Assembly: GCA_963989385.1 (NCBI GenBank) | Contig: OZ022511.1 | Coordinates: 30,250,503-30,314,502 of the forward strand | Origin: Ctena decussata | Taxonomy: Eukaryota; Mollusca; Bivalvia; Lucinida; Lucinidae | Direction of reading: 5' to 3' | DNA: 64,000 nucleotides | Shown here: positions 1-11,782 of the stretch, piece after piece | How positions within the stretch are numbered: position 1 is the first letter of the stretch | How the letters are laid out: every line of letters begins with the position of its first letter | The notes under the pieces: model-generated | Database searches by the model: none | The model's input: the letters and a program-made list of their open reading frames with translations, nothing else | Told to the model about the DNA's origin: nothing | Translations under genes and position numbers: made by a program

Positions 1-1587
1 AGGTTCTTCACTTCCGTCTTTGCCGTCTGCATGAGAACGAATTCTCCAGATGATATCAGCACATTTTCATTTAGGCTGTTGCTTTGCTCCGTCAAGGCGT
101 TTATTTCTTGAGATGCAAGGGCGGCAGTTGTTTGTTTAAATTTCTTCGGACAAAGACTCCTGTGGTGTGAATTGGCTTCTCCACAATGAACACAAACCTT
201 TCCTCGCTTACATTCCTTGGACTGATGCCCGGTCTTCAAACACTTAAAACAACTATCCTTTAACTGTTGCTTTCGTTCCTTCACTGTTCTGAATGTAGGA
301 CATTCATCGCTCCAGTGCTGTTTCTCACAATACTTGCACCTGTCGAAGTAATTTTTCACCTGCAACTGATTTACACCTGCAACAAGTGCCTCCGCCGAGG
401 ATACAGGAGGCGGACCCTGTTTTCCATTCTTCCTTTTGAAATCGAAATGAAATCCCTGCTTTTTGTCACCTCTATTCTGTTCATGGTTAGTGTAAGGCTT
501 ATTAGTTACACCCAACGGTTTTACAATTGACTCCGTCGGTTTTGATTTGATTTCACTCTTTTCACGTGCTACCACATAATCATGCAACCTTTCTATCAAT
601 TTCACTGTGTTCCACTTACCCTTTGCTCCGTTCATGATTTCGAGCTGAAGGAGCACTTCATGGGGCAGTTTAGCCTTAACCATGGAAACAAACACATCCT
701 GATTGATGTCTTGACCTAACACTTCGAGGCTACGCAGGTGCCTTTGAATCTTATCAAGAAAGAGTCTTAAACTGTAAGTGGTGTTGTCAGCTGGAAGCAT
801 GTTTATGATCTCATTATAATGCAGGTCAATTGCTTCTTGGTTATTACCAAATCTTTCTTTTAGGACAGGAATTGCAACTTCATAATTCTCATTTGACAAG
901 GCTAGGCCAGAAACGGAACGTGCGGCCTCGCCAGACAACTTGCTCCTTAAATAACTGAATTTCTCAACGCCAGACAGATTTTTATTTATGTGTACTGTGC
1001 ACTCAAACGAGTCCCAGAACTCTTTCCATCTCATCCTATCACCACTGTATGACACTATATCTATTTTCGGTAATTTAACAGAACTAGCTTTCTCTAGTGC
1101 TTTTATTTTTTCCTGTTCCTTAATTTTGTTTTGTTGCTGATCTAAAAATTCTTGTTGTTGCTTCATTTGATTTAATATGAGGCTTTGCATATCAGTGAGT
1201 TTATCAGAATCTGATTTGACCGAAGATTTATCTAACAATGAAGTTTCAACTTCTCTTGATTTGATTATATTTTTCTTCATTTGCTTTAGATCTATGCAAC
1301 ACTCCTTTGCATCAAAACAGATTTGGCTATTATTGGCCAAAACAGTTTCCAAGAACTCCGATAGCAAGAACACTTGCTATTTTTTCCATATGAACCTCAA
1401 CCTTTTCACTGAAATGCTCAATTTTTTCTATGCACTTCTCAATCATTACAATACAGGTATCTTCATCGATCTCCGACAAAGAAATACGTTGTATATCCTT
1501 TCCATTGTCTATTTCTGACACAAGGAAATTACTGTACTTTGTTCTTATACCTTTAAGGTACGTAACATTTGTTGATTTCGTAGCCAT
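1..1587 (-). pseudogene. gag: BEL/Pao retrotransposon gag region, frameshifted, runs off left edge
   Basis: The minus-strand reading starts at an ATG at 1587 (first residues MATKSTNVTYLKGIRTKYSN) and would encode the nucleocapsid precursor that packages element RNA. About 75 codons in, near 1355-1370, the frame must move by one base. The first frame stops at 1330, while the second is open from about 1375 to base 1 by my codon-by-codon check. The second frame holds a lysine/glutamine-rich coiled-coil-like stretch, then the DUF1759 core (LPKIDIVSYSGDRMRWKEFW, about 1080-1020), and near 130-310 two cysteine/histidine clusters, one reading CVHCGEANSHHRSLC. DUF1759 followed by such knuckles is the BEL/Pao gag signature in Pfam terms. 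Protease, RT and integrase would lie left of the window. One shift in otherwise open frames suggests a young copy, a programmed shift or a sequencing error. Confidence 0.85.
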
Positions 1588-1638
1588 AATTCTATAGCTT
1601 CACTGGGAAAACAAAAATAAGCTCACTTACTTGTTAAT

Positions 1639-1656
1639 TCCCGGGTTCCGGCACCA
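1639..1656 (-). promoter_or_regulatory. Primer-binding site of the BEL/Pao element, tRNA-Phe-like
   Basis: Read on the minus strand this is an 18-nt block beginning TGGTGCCGG and ending CCCGGGA. It complements a tRNA 3' end of the form TCCCGGGTTCCGGCACCA. From memory the animal tRNA-Phe 3' end is the same except for one base (TTTCGGC for TTCCGGC). It lies about 50 bases before the gag ATG and directly after the presumed LTR, as expected for minus-strand priming. Confidence 0.75.
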
Positions 1657-2080
1657 AGTATCGCAGAGATCCTTAATTTTAAATCCTTTATTTCCCTACG
1701 ACAGATACGAAACACAATTTTATCAATCAAAAATAATTTTATTTCTTAACTACACTTTATATCAAAATCGTCTTTATATAGGCGGTAGACCATGAGCATC
1801 GTTCACCAGGACGTGGAAAATCATCAAGCACGACCAAAACGACCAACTCCGACAGCAAACCTCCGACAGCATAGCACCGTTAGTCAAGCTCCGATGGTGT
1901 CACGATATTATCGCTATTCGCGACACAAAAGTCCACAAAATGATCGGCTTGCTGCCTCTTTATATTGAAATATTAACGCCGCGCATGACGTTAACGTTAC
2001 TTAACTTTTCGCGATAGGTATCAACTATTGCTTTTCATAGGCTACCTTATTATCCATTATTGCTATTAGGCTATCACGAC
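1657..2080 (-). mobile_element. Probable 5' LTR of the BEL/Pao element
   Basis: The block lies directly upstream (minus sense) of the primer-binding site. It contains TATATAAAG at 1771-1780, a plausible TATA box, and AATAAA signals at 1738-1743 and 1687-1692, the usual LTR order of promoter then polyadenylation signal. The inner edge is fixed by the primer-binding site. The outer edge near 2076 (minus strand TGATAGCC) is a guess, because the partner LTR is outside the window. Confidence 0.5.
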
Positions 2081-3040
2081 GTAGTATGATGTATTATTTT
2101 AAAAGTTGCCCTTGTAATGAAAATTCAGTGACTGACAAGGCGATTTCTGTGCTTATCCTGGAATTACTATAATGAATTTTGGCTTCGAATTTTCAGATGA
2201 TGCTCATATTTATTAAAGATTTACTCCCTTGATAATAATATCAAAAATGATTCGATGAAACATTTTATGCAGTACGTCCAAAATGGTCTAACTATACATT
2301 TGGCATGTAGCTTAGAGACTAATATTTGTTAAAAGCGACCTTAAACCAAAACATGCTCAATTTTAAATAGTCGCGGGCCGCGCTCGAAATCGCCTCATTG
2401 GACAAATATAGTTTATTCATACGTCACAATCACGTGCACGAATAAGAAAAAAATATATGTACATGGTCACATGATACACGTGGTTGAAATCGATATTCTT
2501 ACAGGCCATAAGGAAATAGGTAATTGGCATTTTAATCTGAAGATTATTTTTTCATTCCATATTTATCGAAAAAAAATCATGCATTTTATCAAAACTTATA
2601 CAGTTAATTATGATACTATAAAATATTGTCCAACAAAATTTTGTAAAAATAATTATCTCTGAAAACATGAAATAAATGAGGGAGACAATCTTAAACACTC
2701 GCTTTCAAACTGGTCTCACAAATTTCACCTTTTGCACAATCTTTCTTCAAAGAGTTCGTGTTTGTCGTCTAAACTTTAAGTTATGAGCGAGCCCCCAGTG
2801 ACAAAATTTGTCTAGCATTTTCATCACTCATGATTACCATCGTCGGGGTGTATGCAGATGCAGTACATTTTCTCTCAATCGGCACAAGCCTTGTTAACTA
2901 ACTTATTTTTTTAATTAAAAACGAGAATCGAAAACATTGCCATTACGTCCGCGCACATAGTTTACGTGCAGCCGAGGTGACCAAGTCTCTGACGCTAACC
3001 ACTTTAGTTTGGGCTTCCACGTGTTCAGAAGATTTTTGAA
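2081..3040. other. Unassigned AT-rich sequence
   Basis: I see no coding segment with a recognisable domain, no repeat ends and no splice-bounded open frame. Short open frames (for example 2471-2662) have no protein-like composition. Confidence 0.5.
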
Positions 3041-3079
3041 CGATTCCCTTGCACACATGTCATTTATAGAGTGTAAGCG

Positions 3080-3330
3080 AGTTAAGTTTCCAGTTCCTGA
3101 CCCGACCCATGAGTGTGTGAGTGAGTGAACTCAGGTTTAACGTCCTCCCAACACCGAGGTAATATGGAGACGAGACCTCAGTTTAAAGTCTCATCCGAAA
3201 GACCCAGACCCGAGAAAGAACCTATCATTCTGCACTATAACCTAGCGTTCCAACAACTGGGCTTCGGCCACTCTCTCTCTCTTTCTCCCTCACTCTGTGA
3301 AATTATAGGCAGTTTAGATTCACTTAAGTG
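3080..3330 (-). repeat. SINE-tail-like fragment
   Basis: On the minus strand the block carries TTTCGGATGAGACTTTAAAC and then GGACGTTAAACC. Similar 'gatgagac...taaaccgaggtc' tails are common in molluscan SINEs as I recall them. No tRNA-like head or target duplication was found, so this is a family resemblance only. A short CT run lies inside it at 3271-3292. Confidence 0.35.
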
Positions 3331-4090
3331 TCTAGGAGATTCAGCGAAACGATAAAAATAATAAAGAAAGAAGGAAACGTGTAAAAAGGCAGAAAAAGAG
3401 AAACGCCTCATTGTTTTAGCTCTTTTTACAATCAGAACAGATCGCTGAATTATCGTATCAACGTCGATGCAAGGTCCTGACGACACTGCTTCGGCCGCAA
3501 GAGGCCTTCGACCGCCTGGTGCTGTTAAACGCAAAGATCTTTTAATGTATTACTTTTGCTGTATAGATGGTATAATGGCACTTTCTTTGACTGCTACCGT
3601 ATTAACTCAAAAGTTTCGGACAAAATTATGTGGTCGAAGTGTAGACCCTGATCTGACTGCTCATACTACGGTTCTGGATTAAATTTTACAACGCTTTTTC
3701 GCCGTATGAAATTTTCAGTTTCTTCTCAGTGGAGCTTTCTATTTTCTTACAATTTCACCCGGAACTCGGCCGCCTTGTATTTTGTAAACTGACCATGCAG
3801 TGGTCTACTCAAAGAAGCGGCTAACGATGACGCTATCTTGTTTTCTCAAACATAACGTTCTAGACGTCGTTACGTAACGTAGCGACAGAAACTGCTGCAC
3901 GGCGGCGCTGAATTACTCCCATCTAACCTTTAGTTACTGATTTTTCTTTTCCATTTCTGCGCATGTGTAAAGCAATAATTATGTATTTCATATCTTTCAC
4001 AGGCGAGTCAAAAAAGTGGTACGTACACGTAGGCGTAATTCGCACTATTTAGCGCTGTTGCATAAACAAATGCATAATTCAGTCCAGTCT
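3331..4090. other. Unassigned sequence
   Basis: No gene recognised. A GTGTAGACCCTGATCTGACTG word near 3640 resembles similar words near 8900, 47250 and 57180, probably remnants of one dispersed element family. Confidence 0.4.
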
Positions 4091-4678
4091 ACACTGTAAA
4101 AAATTTCCGTAGATTTTACGGTAGAATAACTGGCAACCAGGTGCCAGTCCTTTTCCCTTTATTTTTACGGACGCCCGTAAAAATTGCATGAATCATCAAG
4201 CAGAGTAGGACAGAACAGAACAGGGGTCGTTTTGGTCAGATAGCCCTCCAACAATATAAAGCTATTTTCGAGTGCGACCAGTCAACATATAACACTTCCA
4301 TTTCGTGATTTCCAACAATGTCGGGGATGGTTGGGTGGTGCGATGGCGCTGGGTATAGCTTCTAGTGCCGGGGCGCGCTTCTAATTTAGATAATAGTAGG
4401 GCAAGGGCCAACTGTGCTTGCAGTAGGTGCGGCAGGGGTTGTTTGGACATTTTTTCCTCTCGTCTAACATTTCTCTATTCTTTCTCCCTCTCTCTCTGGG
4501 AGACGTCCCGATATAGGCTGAAATACTGTCTCAAAGGGCCGTTAAACCAAAAACAATCAATCAATCAATCAATCCAACAATGTCTTACAGGCAAACGCCC
4601 GCAAAAAAATAATGGGAAAAGGACTGGCAGCTGGTTGCCAGTTATCTACCGAAACTCTATGGAAATTTTTTACAGTGT
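4091..4678. mobile_element. TIR element (MITE) interrupted by a SINE
   Basis: The left end begins ACACTGTAAAAAATTTCCGT and the right end is its inverted counterpart, ending ACAGTGT at 4678. The two arms match over roughly 90 bp, including the words TAACTGGCAACCAG and TGCCAGTCCTTTTCCC. Without the inserted SINE and its second target copy the element would be about 326 bp with no coding capacity, so it is non-autonomous. The target duplication is not clear, so I do not assign a superfamily. Confidence 0.8.
4311..4584 (+). mobile_element. SINE (family B) with 12-bp target-site duplication
   Basis: The copy lies between two perfect copies of TCCAACAATGTC at 4311-4322 and 4573-4584, the signature of target-primed retroposition. 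Its body includes the words TGCCGGGGCGC and ACTGTCTCAAAGGGCCGTTA, and its 3' tail is an (AATC)n run at about 4553-4572. Two more copies with the same body lie at about 6938-7255 and 30055-30240. The head is not an obvious tRNA. It is inserted inside the TIR element at 4091-4678, so it is younger than that element. Confidence 0.85.
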
Positions 4679-4839
4679 ACATGTACGTCATCGCTTAGAC
4701 TGTTCATTGTTCATGCAAATAGGAAAGTCAGGAAAGAGTCTGACCAGACTGACAAGGCTGATTCGATTTAATACTGCAAGCACATGCCAAGATGGTTCGT
4801 TTTCAGACGAAGCAAATCAATGAAACCGCTGACCAGCCG

Positions 4840-5080
4840 TTTGGAAATGCTTTGTTGTTGTTGTTGCTTTACGTCCAAGGTAAACAGCTTTGGTCATGGA
4901 ACGGTCAGTTAACCTAACCACACTATTCCTGGGCAGGCTTCGACCTCCGAAGCTGTTAAACAGTACTAAGTGCACATACTTTTGCCAGTAACTGACAACT
5001 GCCCTTCTTGAATCAGCATAAGGAGAAGAACCAGTCTCCACAAATGTGAGTGGCTTGACCGAGTATCGAACCCGGAACCT
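4840..5080 (-). mobile_element. tRNA-derived SINE (family A), partial head
   Basis: Body and tail match the copy at 24935-25183: the words GGTCAGTTAACCTAACCACA, CTGGGCAGGCTT and GTACTAAGTGCACATACT occur in both. The tail (minus sense) is a GTT/CAA triplet run at 4848-4866. The B-box part is visible on the minus strand as GGTTCCGGGTTCGATACTCG near 5060-5082. The A-box end seen in the 19 kb copy is missing. Confidence 0.75.
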
Positions 5081-5082
5081 CT

Positions 5083-6640
5083 GTTTTTTTAGTTTTTAGA
5101 TGGGCAAACTGATCGAAGTCTTTATTGGTAAAATGTTAACACTTTATATTTAGTGTTTATTATTTTATGCATTTACACTTTGTAGTCTCGCGGGTGAGCG
5201 CGGGGGAGGGTGGGGTGGGGTGGGTGGGACTTCGAGGTCATACTGGTACGGATGTGTGGCCTGGTATTTCAAAACCAATCTACTTTGGCGCTGAAAACTA
5301 GGACCCATTCATATACCTAACTTCATAAAATACTGACCTATTCATATTCTGCCCTTCGAGTTTTCATACCCATTTATATACTCTGAATGAGATGCTCAGT
5401 AATTTACTATAACATCTCTTAATAGAGAATAATTTTATGTTCTTAAAACTCAGTTTGACAAAAAAATGAAAACGTACAAAGGAAAATAAAACGTTCCAAT
5501 AAAATGACCACGTGAATTTATTTTAGGATCAATTTTCGACAGTTTAATCTACTAGAAAACTGAATTAAGAAGAGGTCATTGATTTAAGAAATGAATGTAA
5601 TTTTGCCCGAAGGCAGCCGTATCAAGAAAAAAGAGGATCGGACATATACCTGTTGCTAAGAAAATGGGGGTAAATCAAAAAAAAAAAAAAAAAAAGAAAA
5701 GAAGAGGCTATTCGGGCCGCATATCCGAACTATACATGTACCATGTATAGGAAGTTACCCCCCACCCCCCCCCCTCCCCCACACACACAAACACACCCCA
5801 AAGTCCCAATCATCGAGGGTGTAGTGTGCGGTATTCAACTGAGTGTGTGTGCGTGAATGAGAACCGCTGTTATTGGTTTGATGTTTGTAAAGAGATCACG
5901 TCGGTATATGCACTGATCGTTGAGCATTTCATTTTCGAAGCATGATACTGATGGCAAAATAGTGCACACAATACATCTAATAGTTTTCTTCGTTTTCTGT
6001 ATATGTATATAAAGTCGCAGCAAGAAAATGCGTGTACGTTTTTACCCACTAAACCTTCGTTGCTGAGCTGTATAAAATTAGCACGGTAGGTGTCCTATCA
6101 TTCCCTTCGTCTAATTAATACACATGTACTGGGGCTGATTCGAAACCATACTGATTGCATTTGTGTTCAATTAGTATGTCGAATGACTAAGAGCAGGGCC
6201 ACACGGTTATGTATAGTTTATATGTTTTGAAGAGAGAAAAAGACTGATCGGACCATTTTATGTTTTATTAGATAAATCTTTCAAAAAGTTTCTTAGGTGA
6301 AAGGGCCTGTATCCGCCGTATCTGTCATCACAACACTAAAAGTTTGATATTGCCTTTTTCTTACCAATCATGTTTTAAGACAGGTTACGAACAAGTGAGG
6401 AGTTAGATCATAAAACATTTTCAAGCAGCTTAGACCCAGATCAACCTACATGTACTTACCTGTGAATTCTGATTAGGCACTTTGCTCAGTCTTCAATTAC
6501 TTTAGTGTACAGATTTGCATAGATGATGTTATAGTGTTGCTTTTACAGAGTTTCATATTAAATTGATAAAAAAAAATCAGCGAATCCACAGTCTTTGGCG
6601 TCTTCCAATCTTTGAGTCAGTGGTAGAAACGTTTACCAAC
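5083..6640. other. Unassigned sequence with G-rich and C-rich tracts
   Basis: No gene recognised. A G-run cluster lies at about 5190-5228 (repeated GGGTGGGG-type runs, possibly quadruplex-forming), an A-rich tract at 5679-5702, and a C-rich/CA-rich tract at 5757-5801. Confidence 0.5.
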
Positions 6641-6937
6641 CGGGTGTTACCTTGGCAAACGATGTTAACTCACATTTGACGCAACAGAATAAGCTGTATG
6701 ACCAGTGTCCACCTTTGATGCATTCAAACATCAGTTCTTTTGGTGGAAAATATAAATGTTTTAACTGTGATCAAACTGATCAGAGCTGCAAAATAGTTGT
6801 CTTTGATCGGGGTCCACACTCTTTTTATTTTACTGACATTTTTACAGCCAGCCAAAATTCTTGTTACTATAGCAACAAAAGAGAAAATCTATACATACGC
6901 TACGTCAACTTTTAAAACTTTGCGTATGAGACTTAGT

Positions 6938-7255
6938 GGGTGTTGTCGTGGTCGGGCGATGGTGCTGAATAACTTTCAGTGCCGGGGCGTCCTACTAATT
7001 TGGATGATAGAAGGGCAAGAGCCTACTATGCTTGCACTATGTGTGGGGCGGGGTTGTTTGAACATTTTTTTTCTCTTTCCCCATCGTATTTCTTTTGCTT
7101 GCACTATGTGTGGGGGGCGGGGTTGTTTGAACATTTTTTTTCTCTTTCCCCATCGTATTTCTTTTACTACTCCCTCTCTCTGGGGGGCGGCTCGAAATAG
7201 CCCACAGTACTGTCTCAAACAGCCGTTAAACCAAAAAAAAAAACCCGGCCAATCA
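6938..7255 (+). mobile_element. SINE (family B) copy with an internal 67-bp tandem duplication
   Basis: It shares with the 4.3 kb copy the head word TCGGGCGATGGTGCTG (here), the core TGCCGGGGCG, and the 3' block ACTGTCTCAAACAGCCGTTA followed by an A-rich tail. The segment from 7031 to about 7165 is present twice in tandem (starts 7031 and 7098) with almost no divergence, so the duplication is recent or is kept uniform. Confidence 0.75.
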
Positions 7256-7331
7256 AACCAATAAAACTTACTTTGTTGATATATAATATTTAGGATACCC
7301 CAATAGAATGAGTCCCTGATATACAATTTTT

Positions 7332-7420
7332 ATACCCCGCCACACGTTAGTGGCGGGGTAAACGGCAGGGTATTATGTTTTCCCATTGGCTGTCCGTGTG
7401 TCTGTCCGTCCTTCCATCGG
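7332..7420 (+). repeat. Terminal-hairpin fragment of a CCCCGCCAC repeat family
   Basis: CCCCGCCAC and GTGGCGGGG form a hairpin at 7335-7357, followed by TTTTCCCATTGGCTGTCCGT and a degenerate GTCC run. A diverged second copy of the part after the hairpin lies at 42943-43000, so this is one end of a dispersed element. Confidence 0.5.
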
Positions 7421-7880
7421 AAATGATTCAGTGAAGTGTACAACTCGAAAATACCATCCAACTGAATCTTTGCTGTCTCTGTAATCTTGGATCACCAAGT
7501 CCTGGGTAGCTCTTTTCGAAAGAAAACCGATCATGCTCCGAGTACAGCTATTCTTCAGCATGATAGCTCTGTTTGTACGAGCTCTATATGTAGGCTTCCT
7601 CCTAACGGAGTGGCTGTATTCGAAGGTAGCTCTATTCAGTACAACATAGCAGTCACCTCTCACTGTACTGCTATAGAATCACACGATTTGTGGAATGCAG
7701 AACAATGTCTACCCTGATCATTAAATTCTCTATAGTCCTATCGGTGGTAAAAACGACTAAACTCAAATCATTGTAAAATAAAAAAAAGTGGTTCAACCTT
7801 CGCGTTTAATAATAAAATGTGGGTTAATGTGCATATATCGAGTCATTTAACTGGCTAACAGTAGAGAAAACAAGTTTTTG

Positions 7881-7918
<38 letters not shown>

Positions 7919-8390
7919 ATAAATTGCTCCACAAAACACAATTTCCTGTTCTGGTTTCCCGTATAGCAATGCTTTATAAATATAAACTGGATAGTGATCG
8001 GGGTTCCATGCCTGTACATTGTATTTTTACCATTTTATTCTACTTAATGAAATCGAAAGTAGGTCATTTGTAAGTTATCAAACCCTTTTTATGTGAAACC
8101 CAAGGATGTTTTATTTGTTTAAAGCTGGCTTGTTAAGGTCATGTACACTGACGAAACTATAGTTAGTAGCTCGCAGCGATACCTCATGATAAAGTTTTTC
8201 ATGCTGATAGAGCAATGAGGCCTGAAAAAGACTACTGAAAATTAAGATGTCGGAGCTATGTTATTTCGGCTTACATGCAGCAGAATACTAGCAAAGCTGT
8301 GCAGTTTCTTCTTACGGTGCGGTTCGCTTTGACACCGCTACATGCATACGGCCGCTCTGAGGCTGACCGTGCCAAGTTGGTACTTGAATT
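7421..8390. other. Unassigned sequence with a long poly(A) tract
   Basis: No gene recognised. An almost pure A tract of about 38 bases lies at 7878-7916 and may be a retroposon tail on the plus strand, but no body was identified. Confidence 0.5.
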
Positions 8391-8399
8391 CATTATACA

Positions 8400-9795
8400 G
8401 TGGACTCGACAGTATCGGATCAATATCAATAAAAATCCTGTTTTGTTGTATGTGAATGCTAAAATTATATATGCTATGAGACATAACAATCGCAAAATAC
8501 CCCTTCTATCTGTGCATGTCAAAATATTTATGAAATTTGTCCATTAAATGGCAGATAACCTATCTAGAGTTACAAAGGGTCTTACGATAGTAACGATTCA
8601 GGTGCGACAGTATCGGATCACATGATATTATCCTGCGATGCGTTCTGCCAAACATCTTAGCTTCATTAATTTGACTACATTAACCGTTGGACCTATTAAA
8701 GTCTCGGAGAAACTTTTTACGGCCTTCAAACGATATTTTTACAAGGTCCTTCACGAGCAAACGTTATGGCTGTCAAATAACAGTTGAATGTATACAAATG
8801 TATAAGCACGCCTATAAATCCTAACGCAATAGTCCTCTGCGCCCCTATAACACGGAACTAGTACTAAAACTGTGAAGACCATAATCTGCCTTTGCAAAGT
8901 GTAGACCCTGATAAGACCGTAGCGTTTGATCAGGATCAACAAATTTAGGGCGATTTTCCGCCTTACATTGATATTTGTAAACAGAGAATAAACACTGCAT
9001 GATCATGCAACGAGTTCTGCGACATTAATCTGAGTTTACACAGTGTACAAATGTCAATCTGATGAACGCTTGTAATTATTGGTACATACACATGTGAGAC
9101 GATCTCGAATATTTCTTCCGAATGTTTAGCAGAAGTTACATTGTGCTACGCATAGCCTGCCATATCACACGCTAGCGTGTGGGGTGGGGGACATTTTACG
9201 AAAATGATGTCGTTTTATTTTTATACTAATCTTCTCTGAAAGTAGACACACCAGCCACTTGGCTAGTTGATTTCATCTGACCATGCATCCAAAAAAAGTT
9301 TTCCAGGTTATGCCTGTATTTCAGTTCCAATTATATAATGATCCGTTACTGTCGCACATCGGTGTCCCAATTTTCAAGTCTTTAGTTTCATCATTTTCAA
9401 GTCTTTAGTCTCATCAAATACTGGGATGTCACAGAAAATAACGACTGTCTGCAATTTTACGCATACCAGGGCATATAACAAAGCAGAATTGGTTTTAAAT
9501 GCCTACTGATAAAATAATTCAAATAACCGAACTCTTTTTGGGGCTAACAAGCAATAGACAAAATGCAAGCGCCGTTGAAGAGGGACCAAGCTTTTCAACG
9601 ACTCTGATTTGTTTCACAGCCGCACATTTTTATCGAATTTTTCACCGTGCCCTTTGTCATTGGTCTTACTTGATGACTGTAATATAATGGTTAAAAAACA
9701 TTTGCTTCATTTGTGAGAAAAGCAGATGATAACTTATGAGTGATCCGATACTGTCGATAATCCGATACTGTCGATGATCCGATACTGTCGAGTCT
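8400..9795. repeat. Scattered GATCCGATACTGTCG words in both orientations
   Basis: The word CGACAGTATCGGATC occurs forward at about 8407 and 8605. Its complement GATCCGATACTGTCG (or a near match) occurs at about 9341 and three times in near-tandem at 9741-9790. Forward copies on the left and inverted copies on the right suggest ends of a TIR element of about 1.4 kb. No coding frame with a domain was found inside. Confidence 0.4.
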
Positions 9796-10135
9796 GTACT
9801 GTAACAACAAAAACTACATGTAGCTACCACCACCAGTCGTATAATTACTCAAAGAAATTTCGCAAACGTTTTTTTTTTCACGAACATATAATTAGCATGT
9901 CATTTGACTGATATAAGTAATCTTTATGAAAATGGCCAATTCTAAATTCGTGAATATATTTTAATGCAAACTTTCGAAAACAAGTTTTCGCAAAATCTTC
10001 GCATTTTCAGGGTTTATTGCGATCTAGTTCCAGGTAGGAACGAAACTGCTCTGATTGGATTTAAAAATACATTATGACGGCGGCCATCTTTTTAGATCAA
10101 TTCTTTACTATAGACCGATGATTAATGATTCCCTA
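9796..10135. other. Unassigned sequence
   Basis: AT-rich. I see no gene or repeat structure. Confidence 0.5.
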
Positions 10136-10139
10136 TGTA

Positions 10140-10186
10140 AAACTAAGTACACACTAAGTCTCTAAAAAAATTTTTTTTTTCAAACC

Positions 10187-10235
<49 letters not shown>

Positions 10236-10350
10236 CTTTAACTATAATATTGTAATAATCTCAATAAAAGGAAGTACACGCTAAGTCTCTAACAAACTTT
10301 TTTTTTAAAACCGGATTCTCTCTCTCTCGCTTTAGCTGGAATATTTTAAT
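10140..10350. repeat. ~125-bp tandem duplication with (CT)n microsatellite
   Basis: The block starting GTACACACTAAGTCTCTAA at 10147 is repeated at 10273. Each copy continues through a T-run, a CT run, GCTTTA and AATAATCT. The first copy carries a 43-base pure CT run (10191-10233), while the second has only a few CT units (10318-10329). Confidence 0.7.
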
Positions 10351-10860
10351 AATCTATGTAATACCCCCTTCACACCAAACTCGTTCTCACTACGTTCTGG
10401 AAAATTTTGCCAAACGGGGTCAAACTGTGTGCAAACGGAGTGGATGTAGTAGCAACGTTTTAAGGTCTGTTTACGAACCTCATGGACGGACTCGGACGGG
10501 TTCGGACGGGAAGGGTGCTTCAGAACGTCGAGCATGTTTAAAATTTTCTGGCGACTATCCCGTTCTGGAGTTAGACGGAGTGGCAACGTTCTTAACACGA
10601 GATGGACGTGCTACGAACGGAATTACCATACTTCGATCCTACTACGACGTATTACGGTCGGGCACTATTGGCAGTACGTGTGCACGCTGACCTGTCCGTT
10701 GTATCTCGTTCTTCCGATTCGCAGACGGAACAAACTCGACAAGGGTACTTATAACATGTATACTATTCTGTTGACACTGGCTTGTTTATCTTAACCTGTG
10801 CTGTAGTTTGTTTTTATATGCATACATAAACTCATTTTATATTGATATCTTTCTGTGTAC

Positions 10861-11010
10861 ATATGTAAAAAGTTTTTTTTTTTTTTTTGATATTGTATTG
10901 TTTTTATGTTGTTGTTATAGAGGGCCAACTGATAGACTGGCTACTGCAGCCAAAGGTGCACCCTCTTTAAACATTGTATGAATAAATAAATAAATAAATA
11001 AAATAAGGCT
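10861..11010 (+). repeat. T-run and (AAAT)n tail, possible retroposon 3' end
   Basis: A T-run at 10873-10888 is followed by GTTGTTATAGAGGGCCAACT and then AATAAATAAATAAATAAATA ending near 11003. Short AATA-type tails are typical of some LINE 3' ends. No coding body was recognised next to it. Confidence 0.35.
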
Positions 11011-11750
11011 ATGCAGCACTCTTCTTCCTTTAACTCCCAGACTCAGGAAAAGGCCCAGGAGACTCTGAAACTTGAGGATAACTTGCATGGGCTTCAGATG
11101 AGACGCAGCTTTGGGATCAAAGAGTAGCTGCTTTAGTATGGCCCGTCTGTGTAACTCCGCTCTTGTTTGGAGGCATGACACTCACAAGAATGCAGTGCTC
11201 TGCACAGCTCGAAATGACGAACGCGAATGAGAATTGGGTAGAATCCAGTGTTTTTTGTAGCTGTCGGACCAGGACGTGATTGCAATTACGTTTTGCACGT
11301 ACTAGGGACGAGATGAGGACGTAGCCAGAACGAGAAATACTGCTTTCGAACGAGGTAGTCGAGGTACGAACTAGTTTGGACGTATTGGGGACTAAGTAGA
11401 AAAATAGCCATCAGAGGAGATGGCAAATCCCCCGACCGAAGACCCCCCATGGGCCTTGGTAAAAAGGGTGCACTTCAAAACACATATTAGTAATATATTG
11501 TCGTTCTTTTATGCTTCTGATTGACATTAACTGTTAACAGATACATGATTATCTAACACTCAGACTAAAACAGTATGCTTGACTGCTAAAAAGAGGTAAT
11601 ATCTCAAACAGCCACCATATACACAATTGTATAGCATACGATACATATAACTTTCAAAATGTGTGAATAACTTCTAAAGTACAAGCTCTACAAACCTAAT
11701 TTTGAGCTCTCTAGTAAGTGAATTTGGACAAAGAATCCAAATCTGGAAAA

Positions 11751-11782
11751 TTTTTTTTTTTTTTTGGGGGGGGGGGGGGGGG
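11751..11782. repeat. T-run followed by G-run
   Basis: About 15 T residues are followed by about 18 G residues, a homopolymer junction just inside the tandem-repeat element. Confidence 0.8.
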
